DNA of 32,031 nt, taken from NCBI GenBank assembly GCA_025451035.1, contig JANWLE010000081.1, forward strand, positions 1-32,031. The letters run 5' to 3'. Shown piece by piece: positions 17,082-25,094 of the stretch. Positions within the stretch are counted from its first letter, which is position 1. Each line of letters opens with the position of its first letter. Both the position numbers and the translations under genes were made by a program. The notes beneath the pieces were generated by a model. That model saw only the letters and a program-made list of their open reading frames with translations. It had not been told where the DNA came from and searched no databases. The DNA is from Solirubrobacteraceae bacterium (GTDB lineage: Bacteria; Actinomycetota; Thermoleophilia; Solirubrobacterales; Solirubrobacteraceae).

Positions 17082-19564
17082 CACCGGCGCTCTGCGACAG
17101 GGATGTCCAGCCCGTGGGTTGTCTTCTCCCAGTAGTGGGGCCGACGGACCAACTGCAGAAGGCCCTTCCACGCGCCGAGCGACATCAGCCCCCAGTACAG
17201 CGGGGAGATCAGCGTGTACTTGACGAGGTCGTGGTGGCCGCGGCTGCTCGCGCCCGCGGCGGCAGCGAACGCCAGCAAGAAGTTGCCGAGATACATCGCG
17301 GCGCCCGCTGCGTAGTAGGCGACCCCCGGAAAGAGCGAGTGGATGACGCCCGCCTCGCTCAGCGTCCAGACGCTCGTCAGCGCCCAGTACAGCGGGTTGA
17401 GCAGGAACATCCCGGGCGTGCCGCCGATCAGCAGCTGAAAGGAGATGAAGCCCTTGGGGCCGAGCTCGCGTGCGAGGCGCAGCGGGTGGCGCATGTGCAC
17501 AAGCCACGTCTGGATGTAGCCCTTGACCCAGCGGGAGCGCTGGCGCGTCCAGTTCGCGATGTCCGAGGTGGCCTCCTCGAAGGTGGTGGAGTCGATGATC
17601 GCAGTGTGGTAGCCGCGGCGGGCGAGACGGATGCCGAGGTCGGCGTCCTCGGCGACGTTGTGCGGGTCCCATGCGCCGAGCTCCGAGAGCTTGGCGGTGA
17701 TGAAGTGGTTTGAGGTGCCGCCGAGCGGGATCGGCGCGCTCGCGGCGTGCATCCCGGGCAGCAGCAGGTCGAACCACATCGAGTACTCGGCGGTGAACCA
17801 CCGTGTCAGGAGGTTCTGGTCGCGGTTGTAGTAGTTGAGCTTGCATTGGATGCAGGCGATCTCCGGCCCGGCCTTGGCGAACGCGAGCACCGCCTTCTTG
17901 AGCTGGTCCGGTTCGGGGCGGTCCTCGGCGTCGTAGATCACAACGTGCTCGCCGCGCGCCTGGGCCAGCCCGTAGTTGCACGCCTTCGGCTTGGTCCGCG
18001 GCTCGCCGTGGGGGACGAGCACGAGACGGAAGTGCGGCGGCGGGGAGAGAGCACGCAGCGCCGCGAGCGTCTCCTCGTCGTCCTGCTCGACCAGCAGCTT
18101 GATGTCGAGCTTGGTCGGCGGGTAGTCGAGTTGCGCGAGCGTGCTGAGGAGCCGCGGCAGCACCGCCGCCTCCCGGTAGAGCGGCACGAGCACCGTGTAG
18201 ATGGGCAGCGCGCTCTCTGGGAGCGCGTTGATCTCCTCTTGAGAGACGGGGAACTCGAGCTTGCGGGCGACCGCCCCGTAGATCAGCCGCAGCCGGTAGA
18301 GCGAGAAAGCGGCGAAGAAGAACACCGAGGCGACGTTGAGGGCGACGATCGTCGCGATCGGCCTGGTCGCGAGCGCGGCGAGTGTGAGCGCCAGCGCGAG
18401 GATTAGCGCCCAGCGCTGCGGGCGGGAGAGCACCCGGTCGGCCGAGTGCGCCGGCATCTGGCGCATCAGGTGGCTGCAGGCGAGCTCGAGGTGCTCGGCG
18501 GCGCAGATCCGCTGCAGCGCCGTGTCGATGTCGCTGTCGCTGGCGGCGACCGGGGCGAGCGGGAGCGTGACGTGCTCGGCCAGCGAGGCGAGCGCGCCGT
18601 CGTCGAGCGGGTCGACCATCGCGAGCACGAGCTGGCCTTGCTCGAGCGCGAGCGGGACGACGCGGTGGCGGCGCATCAGCTGCCGTGGGATCAGCGCGAG
18701 CAGGTCCTGATCCAGCGTGTCGGGGTCGATCCGCACGGCGCGCAGCCGCAGCTGCTCTGAGAGCGCGTGCAGCAGCTCGTGCTCTGAGAGCACGCCCGCG
18801 TGCAGCAGGACCTGGCCGAGCGCATCGCCGGTGCGTTCCTGCAGGCGCAGCGCGCTGGACAGCTGCGCCTGGTCGATGAGCCCCTCGAGCAGCAGTATCT
18901 CGCCGAACCTGCGCCACCCCGGCCGGTGCTGGGAGTCCCGCGGCGCGGGCGCGAACGAGCGCGTGATCGCCTGCTCGATGTCGCTTGCGCTGGCGCCGAG
19001 GACGAGCGGCTCGCGGCCGGCCATCAGCGACGCGGCGCGCAGTGCCGCCGCGTCGGTGGGGTCGGCGGCGGCGAGCACGACCACGTCGTTGTGGGTCGCG
19101 AGCGCGACGATCGCGAAGTGCCGGCAGAAGCCCTCGTCCAGCAGCGCGGCGGCGGCCGGGTCGATCGCCTCGCGGCCCGAGCGCGGCGCGAGCGATACGA
19201 ACGGCACGCCCGCGGTGAGCGCGAGCGAGCACTCACGCTCGCCGCCAAGCTGCGCGTGAGGGTGCGCCGAGAGGCGCGCGCCGGGCCTGGACGGCGGTAG
19301 CACCGACAGCGCCGCTTCGATCTCGCCCATGCGCATCCGCACAGGGTGGATCTCGCGCCCGGTGAGCGCCCGCAGCGCGCGCAGCCTGCCGTGGTCGGTG
19401 GTGTCGGAGATAGCGAGCCTCAGCGCGCCGTCGTCTCTTACCCCGAGCGCCACCACGCCGTAGGCGCGCGCGACGGCGGGGTCAATCAGCTCGCCGGCGT
19501 CGCTGGGAGCGCCCGCCGCTGTGGCCAGCGACGTCGAGGCGCTGTCGGGGGCCTGCTCTGACAC
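17081..19564 (-). CDS. MshEN c-di-GMP receptor fused to GT2 membrane polysaccharide synthase (copy 2)
   Basis: An 827-residue paralogue of the operon 1 synthase with the same layout along its full length. The first MshEN motif has R219-F220-G221, G228, L235, L239, Q242. The second follows after 5 residues (ERTGD) with L249-G250, G257, L264, L268, Q271. Both keep the residues expected for c-di-GMP contact; Leu-2 of the first motif is Phe. Two membrane helices lead into the GT2 domain with DAEDRPEPDQL, EDADLGIRL and QRSRWVKG, followed by C-terminal membrane helices. The GT2 halves of the two copies are far more alike than the first 220 residues. The start is GTG with AAGGAG just upstream. It lies 27 bp after the coiled-coil gene and directly before the GT-C gene. 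Expected product: a c-di-GMP-controlled surface glycan, possibly different from that of copy 1. Confidence 0.9.
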   Translation of the reverse strand: MSEQAPDSASTSLATAAGAPSDAGELIDPAVARAYGVVALGVRDDGALRLAISDTTDHGRLRALRALTGREIHPVRMRMGEIEAALSVLPPSRPGARLSAHPHAQLGGERECSLALTAGVPFVSLAPRSGREAIDPAAAALLDEGFCRHFAIVALATHNDVVVLAAADPTDAAALRAASLMAGREPLVLGASASDIEQAITRSFAPAPRDSQHRPGWRRFGEILLLEGLIDQAQLSSALRLQERTGDALGQVLLHAGVLSEHELLHALSEQLRLRAVRIDPDTLDQDLLALIPRQLMRRHRVVPLALEQGQLVLAMVDPLDDGALASLAEHVTLPLAPVAASDSDIDTALQRICAAEHLELACSHLMRQMPAHSADRVLSRPQRWALILALALTLAALATRPIATIVALNVASVFFFAAFSLYRLRLIYGAVARKLEFPVSQEEINALPESALPIYTVLVPLYREAAVLPRLLSTLAQLDYPPTKLDIKLLVEQDDEETLAALRALSPPPHFRLVLVPHGEPRTKPKACNYGLAQARGEHVVIYDAEDRPEPDQLKKAVLAFAKAGPEIACIQCKLNYYNRDQNLLTRWFTAEYSMWFDLLLPGMHAASAPIPLGGTSNHFITAKLSELGAWDPHNVAEDADLGIRLARRGYHTAIIDSTTFEEATSDIANWTRQRSRWVKGYIQTWLVHMRHPLRLARELGPKGFISFQLLIGGTPGMFLLNPLYWALTSVWTLSEAGVIHSLFPGVAYYAAGAAMYLGNFLLAFAAAAGASSRGHHDLVKYTLISPLYWGLMSLGAWKGLLQLVRRPHYWEKTTHGLDIPVAERR

Positions 19565-19591
19565 TCCGCTCCTTGCCCGCCTTGCCTTGTC

Positions 19592-20263
19592 CTACCCGCT
19601 CGCGTGGACGGCGGGCTCGCCGCTCTCGCGTGAGGCGTCTGGCGGGAGACCGTCGGCGGGGAGCTCCTGCAGGCCCGGTGGCTCTTCGCGCTCCGCACGA
19701 GCGACGGTCTCGTCAAAGCGCGAGAGCGTCTCGCGCACGCTGGCGAGCAGCCCCTCGCGCAGGCGCATCAGCTCCACGATGCGGTCCCCGGCCGCCTGCG
19801 CGCGCTCGCGCGCGTCGGTCAGGATCAGCTCGGCCTCGCGTTCGGCGCGAGCGAGCGTCTCGCGGGAGTGCGCTTCGCTCGAGCGGCGCGAGTCGACGAG
19901 CTCCTGCTCGGCGGCGAGCATCTCCCGCTCGAGCTCCTCGCTGCGCTTGGTGGCTTGGCCGATCAGCTCGCGCGAGTCGCGTTGCGCGTCCTCGAGGATC
20001 GCGCGCGCCTGCTCCTGCGCGTCGCCGAGCGTCCGCTGCTCGCGCTCGCGCAGCGTGGTGAGACGGAGCTCGAGCTGACGCTCGCGCTCCGCTACCGCGG
20101 CGGCGTCGCGCTCGAGCTTGGCTTCGCGCTCGGCCAGCTGCGACTGGGCGGTCTCGAAGAGCTCCTGCAGGCGGTGTCGCTCGCGCTGCAGCGTCTCGCG
20201 CAGGTCCTCCTGCAGCTGCGGGTCGGGCCTCCCTTGAGGGTGGTTTGCGGCAGCGTTACTCAT
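19592..20263 (-). CDS. Long coiled-coil protein, first gene of operon 2
   Basis: A 223-residue protein that is almost entirely charged heptad-like helix from about residue 15 to 185, rich in Glu, Arg, Ala and Gln. The tail (GLQELPADGLPPDASRESG) is probably disordered. It has no signal peptide, membrane segment or catalytic motif. It resembles DivIVA-like or F-type ATPase b-like coiled coils in composition only, so no family is assigned. ATG at 20263 is preferred: an in-frame start 84 bp upstream would run into the promoter region. It sits 27 bp ahead of the MshEN/GT2 gene and is therefore probably co-transcribed. A scaffold or positioning role for the synthase is an inference from that context. 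Confidence 0.75.
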   Translation of the reverse strand: MSNAAANHPQGRPDPQLQEDLRETLQRERHRLQELFETAQSQLAEREAKLERDAAAVAERERQLELRLTTLREREQRTLGDAQEQARAILEDAQRDSRELIGQATKRSEELEREMLAAEQELVDSRRSSEAHSRETLARAEREAELILTDARERAQAAGDRIVELMRLREGLLASVRETLSRFDETVARAEREEPPGLQELPADGLPPDASRESGEPAVHASG

Positions 20264-20359
20264 GGGCTGATCGCCCTTGCCTTGAAGACCGTTTGTCGTG
20301 CTGCTGAGCGGCGATTTATCGGTAGCCGCGGACGCTGCAGGTCGCAACCCCCTGAACCT

Positions 20360-20402
20360 CCTGCAGATAGCATCCTTGCGCGGGCATATCTACCACAACC
20401 GC
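20360..20402 (-). promoter_or_regulatory. Conserved 43-bp upstream element, copy 2
   Basis: This is the partner of 9016-9058, with 31 of 43 identical bases including GTTGTG-x-TA and GGATGC-x-ATCTGCAGG. It begins 97 bp upstream of the coiled-coil gene, in the same orientation as copy 1 has to operon 1. Confidence 0.6.
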
Positions 20403-20419
20403 GGCCCGCATGCAAACCG

Positions 20420-20443
20420 GGGTTACACCACGGGTTTCACCAC
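20420..20443. repeat. Contiguous 12-bp tandem repeat, possible operator
   Basis: GGGTTACACCAC is followed directly by GGGTTTCACCAC (11 of 12 identical). It lies 18 bp from the conserved element, between two divergent genes, which is a position and spacing suited to a dimeric DNA-binding protein reading the same helix face about every turn. Confidence 0.55.
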
Positions 20444-20518
20444 TGCACGCAACTTTGCAGCGCGCCCGGATCCCGGCGAAGGCTTAAGGATCTGCGCGTG
20501 ACGGTCGAAAGGCAGTGC

Positions 20519-21622
20519 ATGAGGGTTGAGGGATCCTGGCTGTGCCCGACCGAGCTCGACCGCAGTCGCGTGGTCGACGCGAACGCGCGCGTTCGCCACA
20601 TCCGCATGGTCGGCGTCGGCTGCCTGGGCGCGGCGCTCGTCGCGTCGCTGCCGTGGATCTCAAACTGGGTGCTGATCCCGCTCGTGTTGACCGGCGTGAA
20701 CCTCGTCACGGTCCAGCGGCGGATCACGAGATCGGCGCGTCCGGAGCGCGTCAGCGCGTGGGCGATACTCACCACGCTGCTGACGCTGGGGGTAGGCGTC
20801 GCGCTCGACGGTGGCCCGGTGAGCTCCGCGCTGCCGTGGCTGGTGCTGCCGGCCGGCATGTCCGCCGCGCGCTTTCGCCCCAAGGTAGTCATCACCGCGC
20901 TGCTCCTCACGGTCGCGGTGGTGCTGGCGGCGACGCTCGGCGCGCACCCGCAGCTGACAATCAAGAATCCCGTACCGGTGCTCGACACGCTCGCCCTGCT
21001 CGGCGCGGTGACGTCGATCGTGTGGGCGCTGCAGGCCGCGGAGCTTCACCACCGCGGCGAGGCGATCCTCGACCCGCTCACCGGCCTGCTGAACCGTCAC
21101 GCGCTGGTGCCGCGCTTCATCGAGCTCTCCCAGCAGGCGCGGCTGACCGGCCAGCCCGTCAGCCTCGTGCTGTGCGACCTCGACAACTTCAAGGAGATCA
21201 ACGACACCTTCGGCCACGACCGCGGCGACGCGGTCCTGCGCGACATCGCCTACCAGCTGCGCAAGCACCTGCGCTCGTTCGAGCTCATCTACAGGCTCGG
21301 CGGGGAGGAGTTCCTGATCCTCCTGCCGGGCATGCACCGCGCCGCCGCCACGGACATCGCCGAGCGGCTGCGACGCGTGATCGAGAAGGTGCAACCGACC
21401 GGCGTGCGCACCACCGTCTCGCTCGGCGTGAGCACCGGCCGCGGTGAGGAGGTCGACTACGAGGCGCTCTTCAAGGCCGCCGACGAGGCGATGTATGAAG
21501 CCAAGCGCTCGGGTCGAAACCGCGTGGTGACGGCGAGCGCGAGCCCCCGCGAAGCGGAGTTCGAACAGGCGGGGCTGCTCGACGACGCCCCGGCCCAGGT
21601 GCCGGTCGCCGCGGTGATCTGA
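20519..21622 (+). CDS. Membrane-bound GGDEF diguanylate cyclase
   Basis: A 367-residue protein. About five to six hydrophobic helices occupy residues 28-175 and form a membrane sensor I cannot name. A GGDEF domain follows at about 180-345. It has DPLTGLLNR (185-193), DLDNFKEINDTFGHDRGD with the metal Asp at 220, and an intact GGEEF at 261-265, so cyclase activity is expected. The inhibitory site upstream reads RSFE (252-255) rather than RxxD, so product inhibition may be weakened. ATG at 20519 has AAAGG 6 bp upstream; an in-frame GTG at 20498 with AAGGA is an equally possible start. It is divergent from operon 2, whose synthase is a predicted c-di-GMP target. Confidence 0.9.
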   Translation: MRVEGSWLCPTELDRSRVVDANARVRHIRMVGVGCLGAALVASLPWISNWVLIPLVLTGVNLVTVQRRITRSARPERVSAWAILTTLLTLGVGVALDGGPVSSALPWLVLPAGMSAARFRPKVVITALLLTVAVVLAATLGAHPQLTIKNPVPVLDTLALLGAVTSIVWALQAAELHHRGEAILDPLTGLLNRHALVPRFIELSQQARLTGQPVSLVLCDLDNFKEINDTFGHDRGDAVLRDIAYQLRKHLRSFELIYRLGGEEFLILLPGMHRAAATDIAERLRRVIEKVQPTGVRTTVSLGVSTGRGEEVDYEALFKAADEAMYEAKRSGRNRVVTASASPREAEFEQAGLLDDAPAQVPVAAVI

Positions 21623-21644
21623 AAAGGCCGCCGCTCGCTCCCGA

Positions 21645-21662
21645 AAGCCGGCGCGCCGGCTT
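21645..21662 (+). terminator. Palindromic hairpin after the GGDEF gene
   Basis: AAGCCGG-CGCG-CCGGCTT is a perfect 18-bp palindrome 23 bp beyond the cyclase stop codon. It has no T-run, so termination is likely but may need Rho or be partial. Confidence 0.45.
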
Positions 21663-21842
21663 CTGAAGAGCGCCTGATAGGCCGCTCAAGGCGCGCGATC
21701 GGTGGTCTTTTGCGCCGGCGCGCTGTGACCCGCCGAAGCGAAGACGCGGCGCTCGCCGACGGCGGTCATGGACAACGAGGTCCCACCCAGCGCCAGCAGT
21801 GGCTATGATCCGCGCCGGGACGCAGGGGACCTAGGGAGACGC

Positions 21843-24776
21843 ATGGCCGGATACGGATTAGGCACGGGACACGGACGTCGATCGCTGCTAGCGCTGTGCG
21901 GGGCGGTGGTGCTCGCGCTTGCGGCGATGACGTTCGGCGCGAGCGGCGCGAGCGCCGCGGGCCTCTCGATCGAACCCATCGTGAGCCCGGTCACGGCCAC
22001 CAGCTCGCCGACGGTCACCGGCAGCGACGAACCAGAAGGCTCTGGCTACGGCGAAATCACGCTCACCGTGCGCGACGGCCTTATCGTCGCCTACGGCCCG
22101 GTGACGTTCGCTCAGGACAACGCGGGACCGGGCGCGTGGCAACAGACCGTCGGGCCCCTGCTCAACGGCACCTACACGCTCGAAGTGACGCAGACGAACG
22201 GCACAAGCCCGCTGGAAGCCACCGAAACGTTCAGCATCGAAGTCCCGCCGTCCGGCACCTCGATCAGCGGCTTTCCGCCCAACCCGGACGGGTCCGGCGA
22301 AGCCACGTTTACCTTCGGCGAAGCGACGAGTAACGCCCCTGGCGCTGTCAGCTACGAATGCAGCCTCGACGGCGGTCCATACGCGGCGTGCACATCGCCG
22401 CAGACGCTCTCGGTCGCCGAGGGCGCCCACATCTTCAGCGTGCGCTCGCGCGACAGCGAAGGCCTCGTCGAGTCGCCCGCCCAGAGCTACACCTGGGAAG
22501 TCGACATGACCGCGCCCGTGGAGTCGATCACGACGCCCACCGAAGGCCAGGCGTTCACGCTCGATGAGAACGTTCCCGCCAGCTTCAGCTGCACCGACCC
22601 GGTCTCGGCCGGCGTCTCGTCCGGGGTGGCCTCGTGCGTCGGTGAGGTCTATTACGACGGCGCCGCCACGCCCACCGCCACTGTCCAGAACGGCGAAGCG
22701 CTGCCGACCGAACAGGACGGCCCGTACGAGCTGATCGTCACCGGCACCGACAACGTCGGCAACAGCTCGAGCTCGCAGCCGGTCTACTACCACGTCGATC
22801 CGGCCAACTACGAGACGTTCACGCTGGGCCTGAACCCGCTGGCGTTCTACCGGCTGTCCGACCCGCGCGGCTCTGTCACGCTGACCGACTCGAGCCCCAA
22901 CGGCTACAACGGCACCTACCAGAACAACGTCCGGCTGGGGCGGAGCTCGCCCTTGGATTGCGAGAACCCTCCGTCGCCGGGCGGCGGCTTCAGCAACGGC
23001 TTCACCAACTTCTGCGAAACGTCCGGCGACTGGTACGGCGGCTCCACCACCGGCTCGAGCGCGTTCTTCGACGGCCGTTCTAACAGCGGCGCGCACGCCT
23101 ACGTGAACGGCATCACGCTGCCTTATCAGGCCTACACGCTGGAGGCGTGGGTCGACCCGGCCGAAATAAGCGACATGGCGATCCTCCAGCACGGCGGCGG
23201 AGGCGCCCTGTACATCAAGGGCAACGACTTCGTGTTCGACCCGTCGAGCAACCTCTCCTCGCCGCTGGTCAGCTCTCCAATCCCCGTGGGCGCCTACCAC
23301 GGCAACCCTCACAACATCGGCTGGCACCTGGTGGCGGGTACCTGGGACGGGACGACCGCGCGCCTGTACGTGGATGGTTACCAAGTTGCGTCCGCTACCG
23401 GCGTGAGCGGGCTCTCGAGCAGCGCCTCGACGTTCTACATCGGGCTGGCCAACAACTTCGGGCTGCCAACCTTCCATGGCCAGATCGCCGACGTCGGCTA
23501 CTTCGCCTCAGCGCTGGGCGCGGATGAGGTCGCCGACCAGTGGGAGATCGGCACCTATGACAGCTACGACTACTCGTTTGCCTGGCCGACCGCAAGCCAT
23601 GACGAGACCGCGCCGCTGATCTCGAACTTCGAGCCCTACGACGGGGCGGCGCTGTCCACCGACTCCTCCAAGAAGCCGTTCCAGTTCACGTTCTCCACCG
23701 ACGACGAGGACGACTCCGCGACCAGCTGCTCGGGCAGCCTCAGCGACGGGTCCACGAGCCAGCCGGTGACGTTCACCGCCAGCGCCGGGGTCGGCAATGC
23801 CAAGAACTGGAGCGCGCCGATCCCGGACACGACCGGCTCCTACGCGCTGACTCTCACCTGCATGGACGCTAACTCCAACACGAGCACCCGCACCTACCAC
23901 TACACCTACGGGCACTTCGCCGAAGTCATCGCCATCGACAGCCCGCTGGCCTACTACCGCCTGGACGAGGCGGCCGGCTCCTCGACGCTCGTCGACTCGA
24001 GCGGCCACGGCTACAACGGCGAATTCAAGAACGACCAGAACTCGTTCTCGGGCGGGATCTCGGGCGACTCGGACTCCTCCAGGCAGTTCCTCGGCGCAGG
24101 CGGCTACGCCTACGTCAACGGGATCCCCGCGCCGACCGAGGGCTACACGCTGGAGGGCTGGGTCGCGCTGCAGGACACAGCCAACCAGTCGATCGTCGAG
24201 CACGGCGGCGCCGGGTCGGTGTTCGTCCGCGAAGGCCAGTTCGTGTTCCGGCCCAACGCCAACGTGGCCGTCGAGGTCGATGGCGGCAGCGCCAGCGGCT
24301 GCGCGCCGGTGGCCAACGGCGACCCGCTGGGCGCCACACCCACCTTCCAAGAGTTCGACGCGGTGTGGGACGGCGTCTACGCCAGCCTGTACATCGACGG
24401 TCAGCTGTGCGGGCAGATCGAGGCCTCGCTGCCACCGTTCCCCTCCGGCGCCTCAACGCTGTATCTGGGCTTCGGCAGCCAGGAGCCGTGGCTGCGCGGC
24501 GCGCTGGATGAAGTCAGCTACTACTCGGACGCGCTCAGCTCAGAACAAGTCACCTACCACTATCTGGCCGATCCTCCGCTCCGCGCTGGCTTTGCCGCAG
24601 GCGCTCAAGGGCCCGGCTCGAGCGCCTCGGCCGCCACCCACGCGCGGGCCCACGTCCGCAAGCCAAAGCATCCGCATCCGGGTAAGCGCAAGCACCACAA
24701 GCACAAGGCGAAGGCCAAGCACAGCAAGCACAAGCCCAAGAAGCACACAGGCCGCAAGAAACCTCATCACCGCTGA
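21843..24776 (+). CDS. Large secreted protein with Ig-like and two LamG domains and a Lys/His-rich tail
   Basis: A 977-residue exported protein. It has a signal peptide (1-39, ending GASGASAA) and then three Ig-like beta modules (about 40-330) of a type common in actinobacterial surface proteins, including YECSLDGGPYAACTSP and VTGTDNVGNSSS. Two concanavalin A/LamG-like jellyrolls follow, at about 330-570 (LAFYRLSDPRG, YTLEAWVDP, ARLYVDG) and 690-920 (LAYYRLDEAAGS, YTLEGWVAL, ASLYIDG), with an Ig-like module between. The last ~45 residues are Lys/His-rich (HKHKAKAKHSKHK). LamG folds often bind carbohydrates, so it may be a matrix or surface glycan-binding protein; the basic tail could hold acidic polymers. 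ATG at 21843 has AGGGAG 4 bp upstream and gives a clean signal peptide. An ATG 75 bp earlier would place 25 polar residues before it. Confidence 0.85.
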   Translation: MAGYGLGTGHGRRSLLALCGAVVLALAAMTFGASGASAAGLSIEPIVSPVTATSSPTVTGSDEPEGSGYGEITLTVRDGLIVAYGPVTFAQDNAGPGAWQQTVGPLLNGTYTLEVTQTNGTSPLEATETFSIEVPPSGTSISGFPPNPDGSGEATFTFGEATSNAPGAVSYECSLDGGPYAACTSPQTLSVAEGAHIFSVRSRDSEGLVESPAQSYTWEVDMTAPVESITTPTEGQAFTLDENVPASFSCTDPVSAGVSSGVASCVGEVYYDGAATPTATVQNGEALPTEQDGPYELIVTGTDNVGNSSSSQPVYYHVDPANYETFTLGLNPLAFYRLSDPRGSVTLTDSSPNGYNGTYQNNVRLGRSSPLDCENPPSPGGGFSNGFTNFCETSGDWYGGSTTGSSAFFDGRSNSGAHAYVNGITLPYQAYTLEAWVDPAEISDMAILQHGGGGALYIKGNDFVFDPSSNLSSPLVSSPIPVGAYHGNPHNIGWHLVAGTWDGTTARLYVDGYQVASATGVSGLSSSASTFYIGLANNFGLPTFHGQIADVGYFASALGADEVADQWEIGTYDSYDYSFAWPTASHDETAPLISNFEPYDGAALSTDSSKKPFQFTFSTDDEDDSATSCSGSLSDGSTSQPVTFTASAGVGNAKNWSAPIPDTTGSYALTLTCMDANSNTSTRTYHYTYGHFAEVIAIDSPLAYYRLDEAAGSSTLVDSSGHGYNGEFKNDQNSFSGGISGDSDSSRQFLGAGGYAYVNGIPAPTEGYTLEGWVALQDTANQSIVEHGGAGSVFVREGQFVFRPNANVAVEVDGGSASGCAPVANGDPLGATPTFQEFDAVWDGVYASLYIDGQLCGQIEASLPPFPSGASTLYLGFGSQEPWLRGALDEVSYYSDALSSEQVTYHYLADPPLRAGFAAGAQGPGSSASAATHARAHVRKPKHPHPGKRKHHKHKAKAKHSKHKPKKHTGRKKPHHR

Positions 24777-24827
24777 GGGGCCGTCGATCGCCCGTTGTGG
24801 GCACAACGCGCTTGTGGTGATGACGCT

Positions 24828-24843
24828 GATCGGTCCGCCGATC
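24828..24843 (+). terminator. Short hairpin between convergent genes
   Basis: GATCGG-TCCG-CCGATC forms a 6-bp stem in the 135-bp gap after the LamG gene. A second 6-bp stem (CGTTGT/ACAACG) lies just before it. Neither has a T-run. Confidence 0.3.
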
Positions 24844-24911
24844 TGAGAGAGCCGCCGAAATATGGGGTGGAGCTTCAGGCGAGGCTCAGCTGCCCTCAAA
24901 CGGGCAGCTCG

Positions 24912-25094
24912 CTAGCTCTGCGGACCGATGAGGCGCTCGGGCGTGCCGATGCGGCGCAGGAACTCGGCCTCGACCGGGTCACGCGGCTTCTCGCGTCTTG
25001 GCAGGGGAAAGCGAGCGAGGATCTGCTCGCCTTTTGCACGACGTTGTGGCGCTTCGCGACGCCACTGCTCAAGAGTGAGTTTCTTGGTCTTCAT
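24912..25094 (-). CDS. Small basic protein downstream of the nucleotidyltransferase
   Basis: A 60-residue charged protein (MKTKKLTLEQWRREAPQRR at the start), with many Arg and Lys and no membrane segment or known motif. Its ATG overlaps the stop of the nucleotidyltransferase gene (ATGA), which strongly suggests that the two are made together and may act together. No family is recognised. Confidence 0.6.
   Translation of the reverse strand: MKTKKLTLEQWRREAPQRRAKGEQILARFPLPRREKPRDPVEAEFLRRIGTPERLIGPQS

Larger units (their letters stand above)
20264..20518. promoter_or_regulatory. Divergent promoter region of operon 2 and the GGDEF gene
   Basis: The 255-bp region holds the conserved element (20360-20402) and a tandem 12-bp repeat (20420-20443). 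It must drive operon 2 leftwards and the cyclase gene rightwards, so one regulator here could set both the c-di-GMP level and the synthase level. Confidence 0.6.

Noticed and set aside
17082-19232. Upstream extension of the GT-C frame that would give a 1271-residue protein
   Set aside because: This part is the shadow frame of the MshEN/GT2 gene: Arg/Ala/Pro-rich, no membrane helices. The true start is the ATG at 17081 overlapping the upstream stop.
19868-20518. Open extension of the GGDEF frame to the left
   Set aside because: It is antisense to the coiled-coil gene and crosses the divergent promoter region with the conserved element; good ribosome sites occur at 20498 and 20519.
21888-23477. 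Minus-strand 529-codon open frame opposite the LamG gene
   Set aside because: Gly/Arg/Val-rich shadow typical of high-GC antisense frames; the plus strand has a clear signal peptide and LamG domains.
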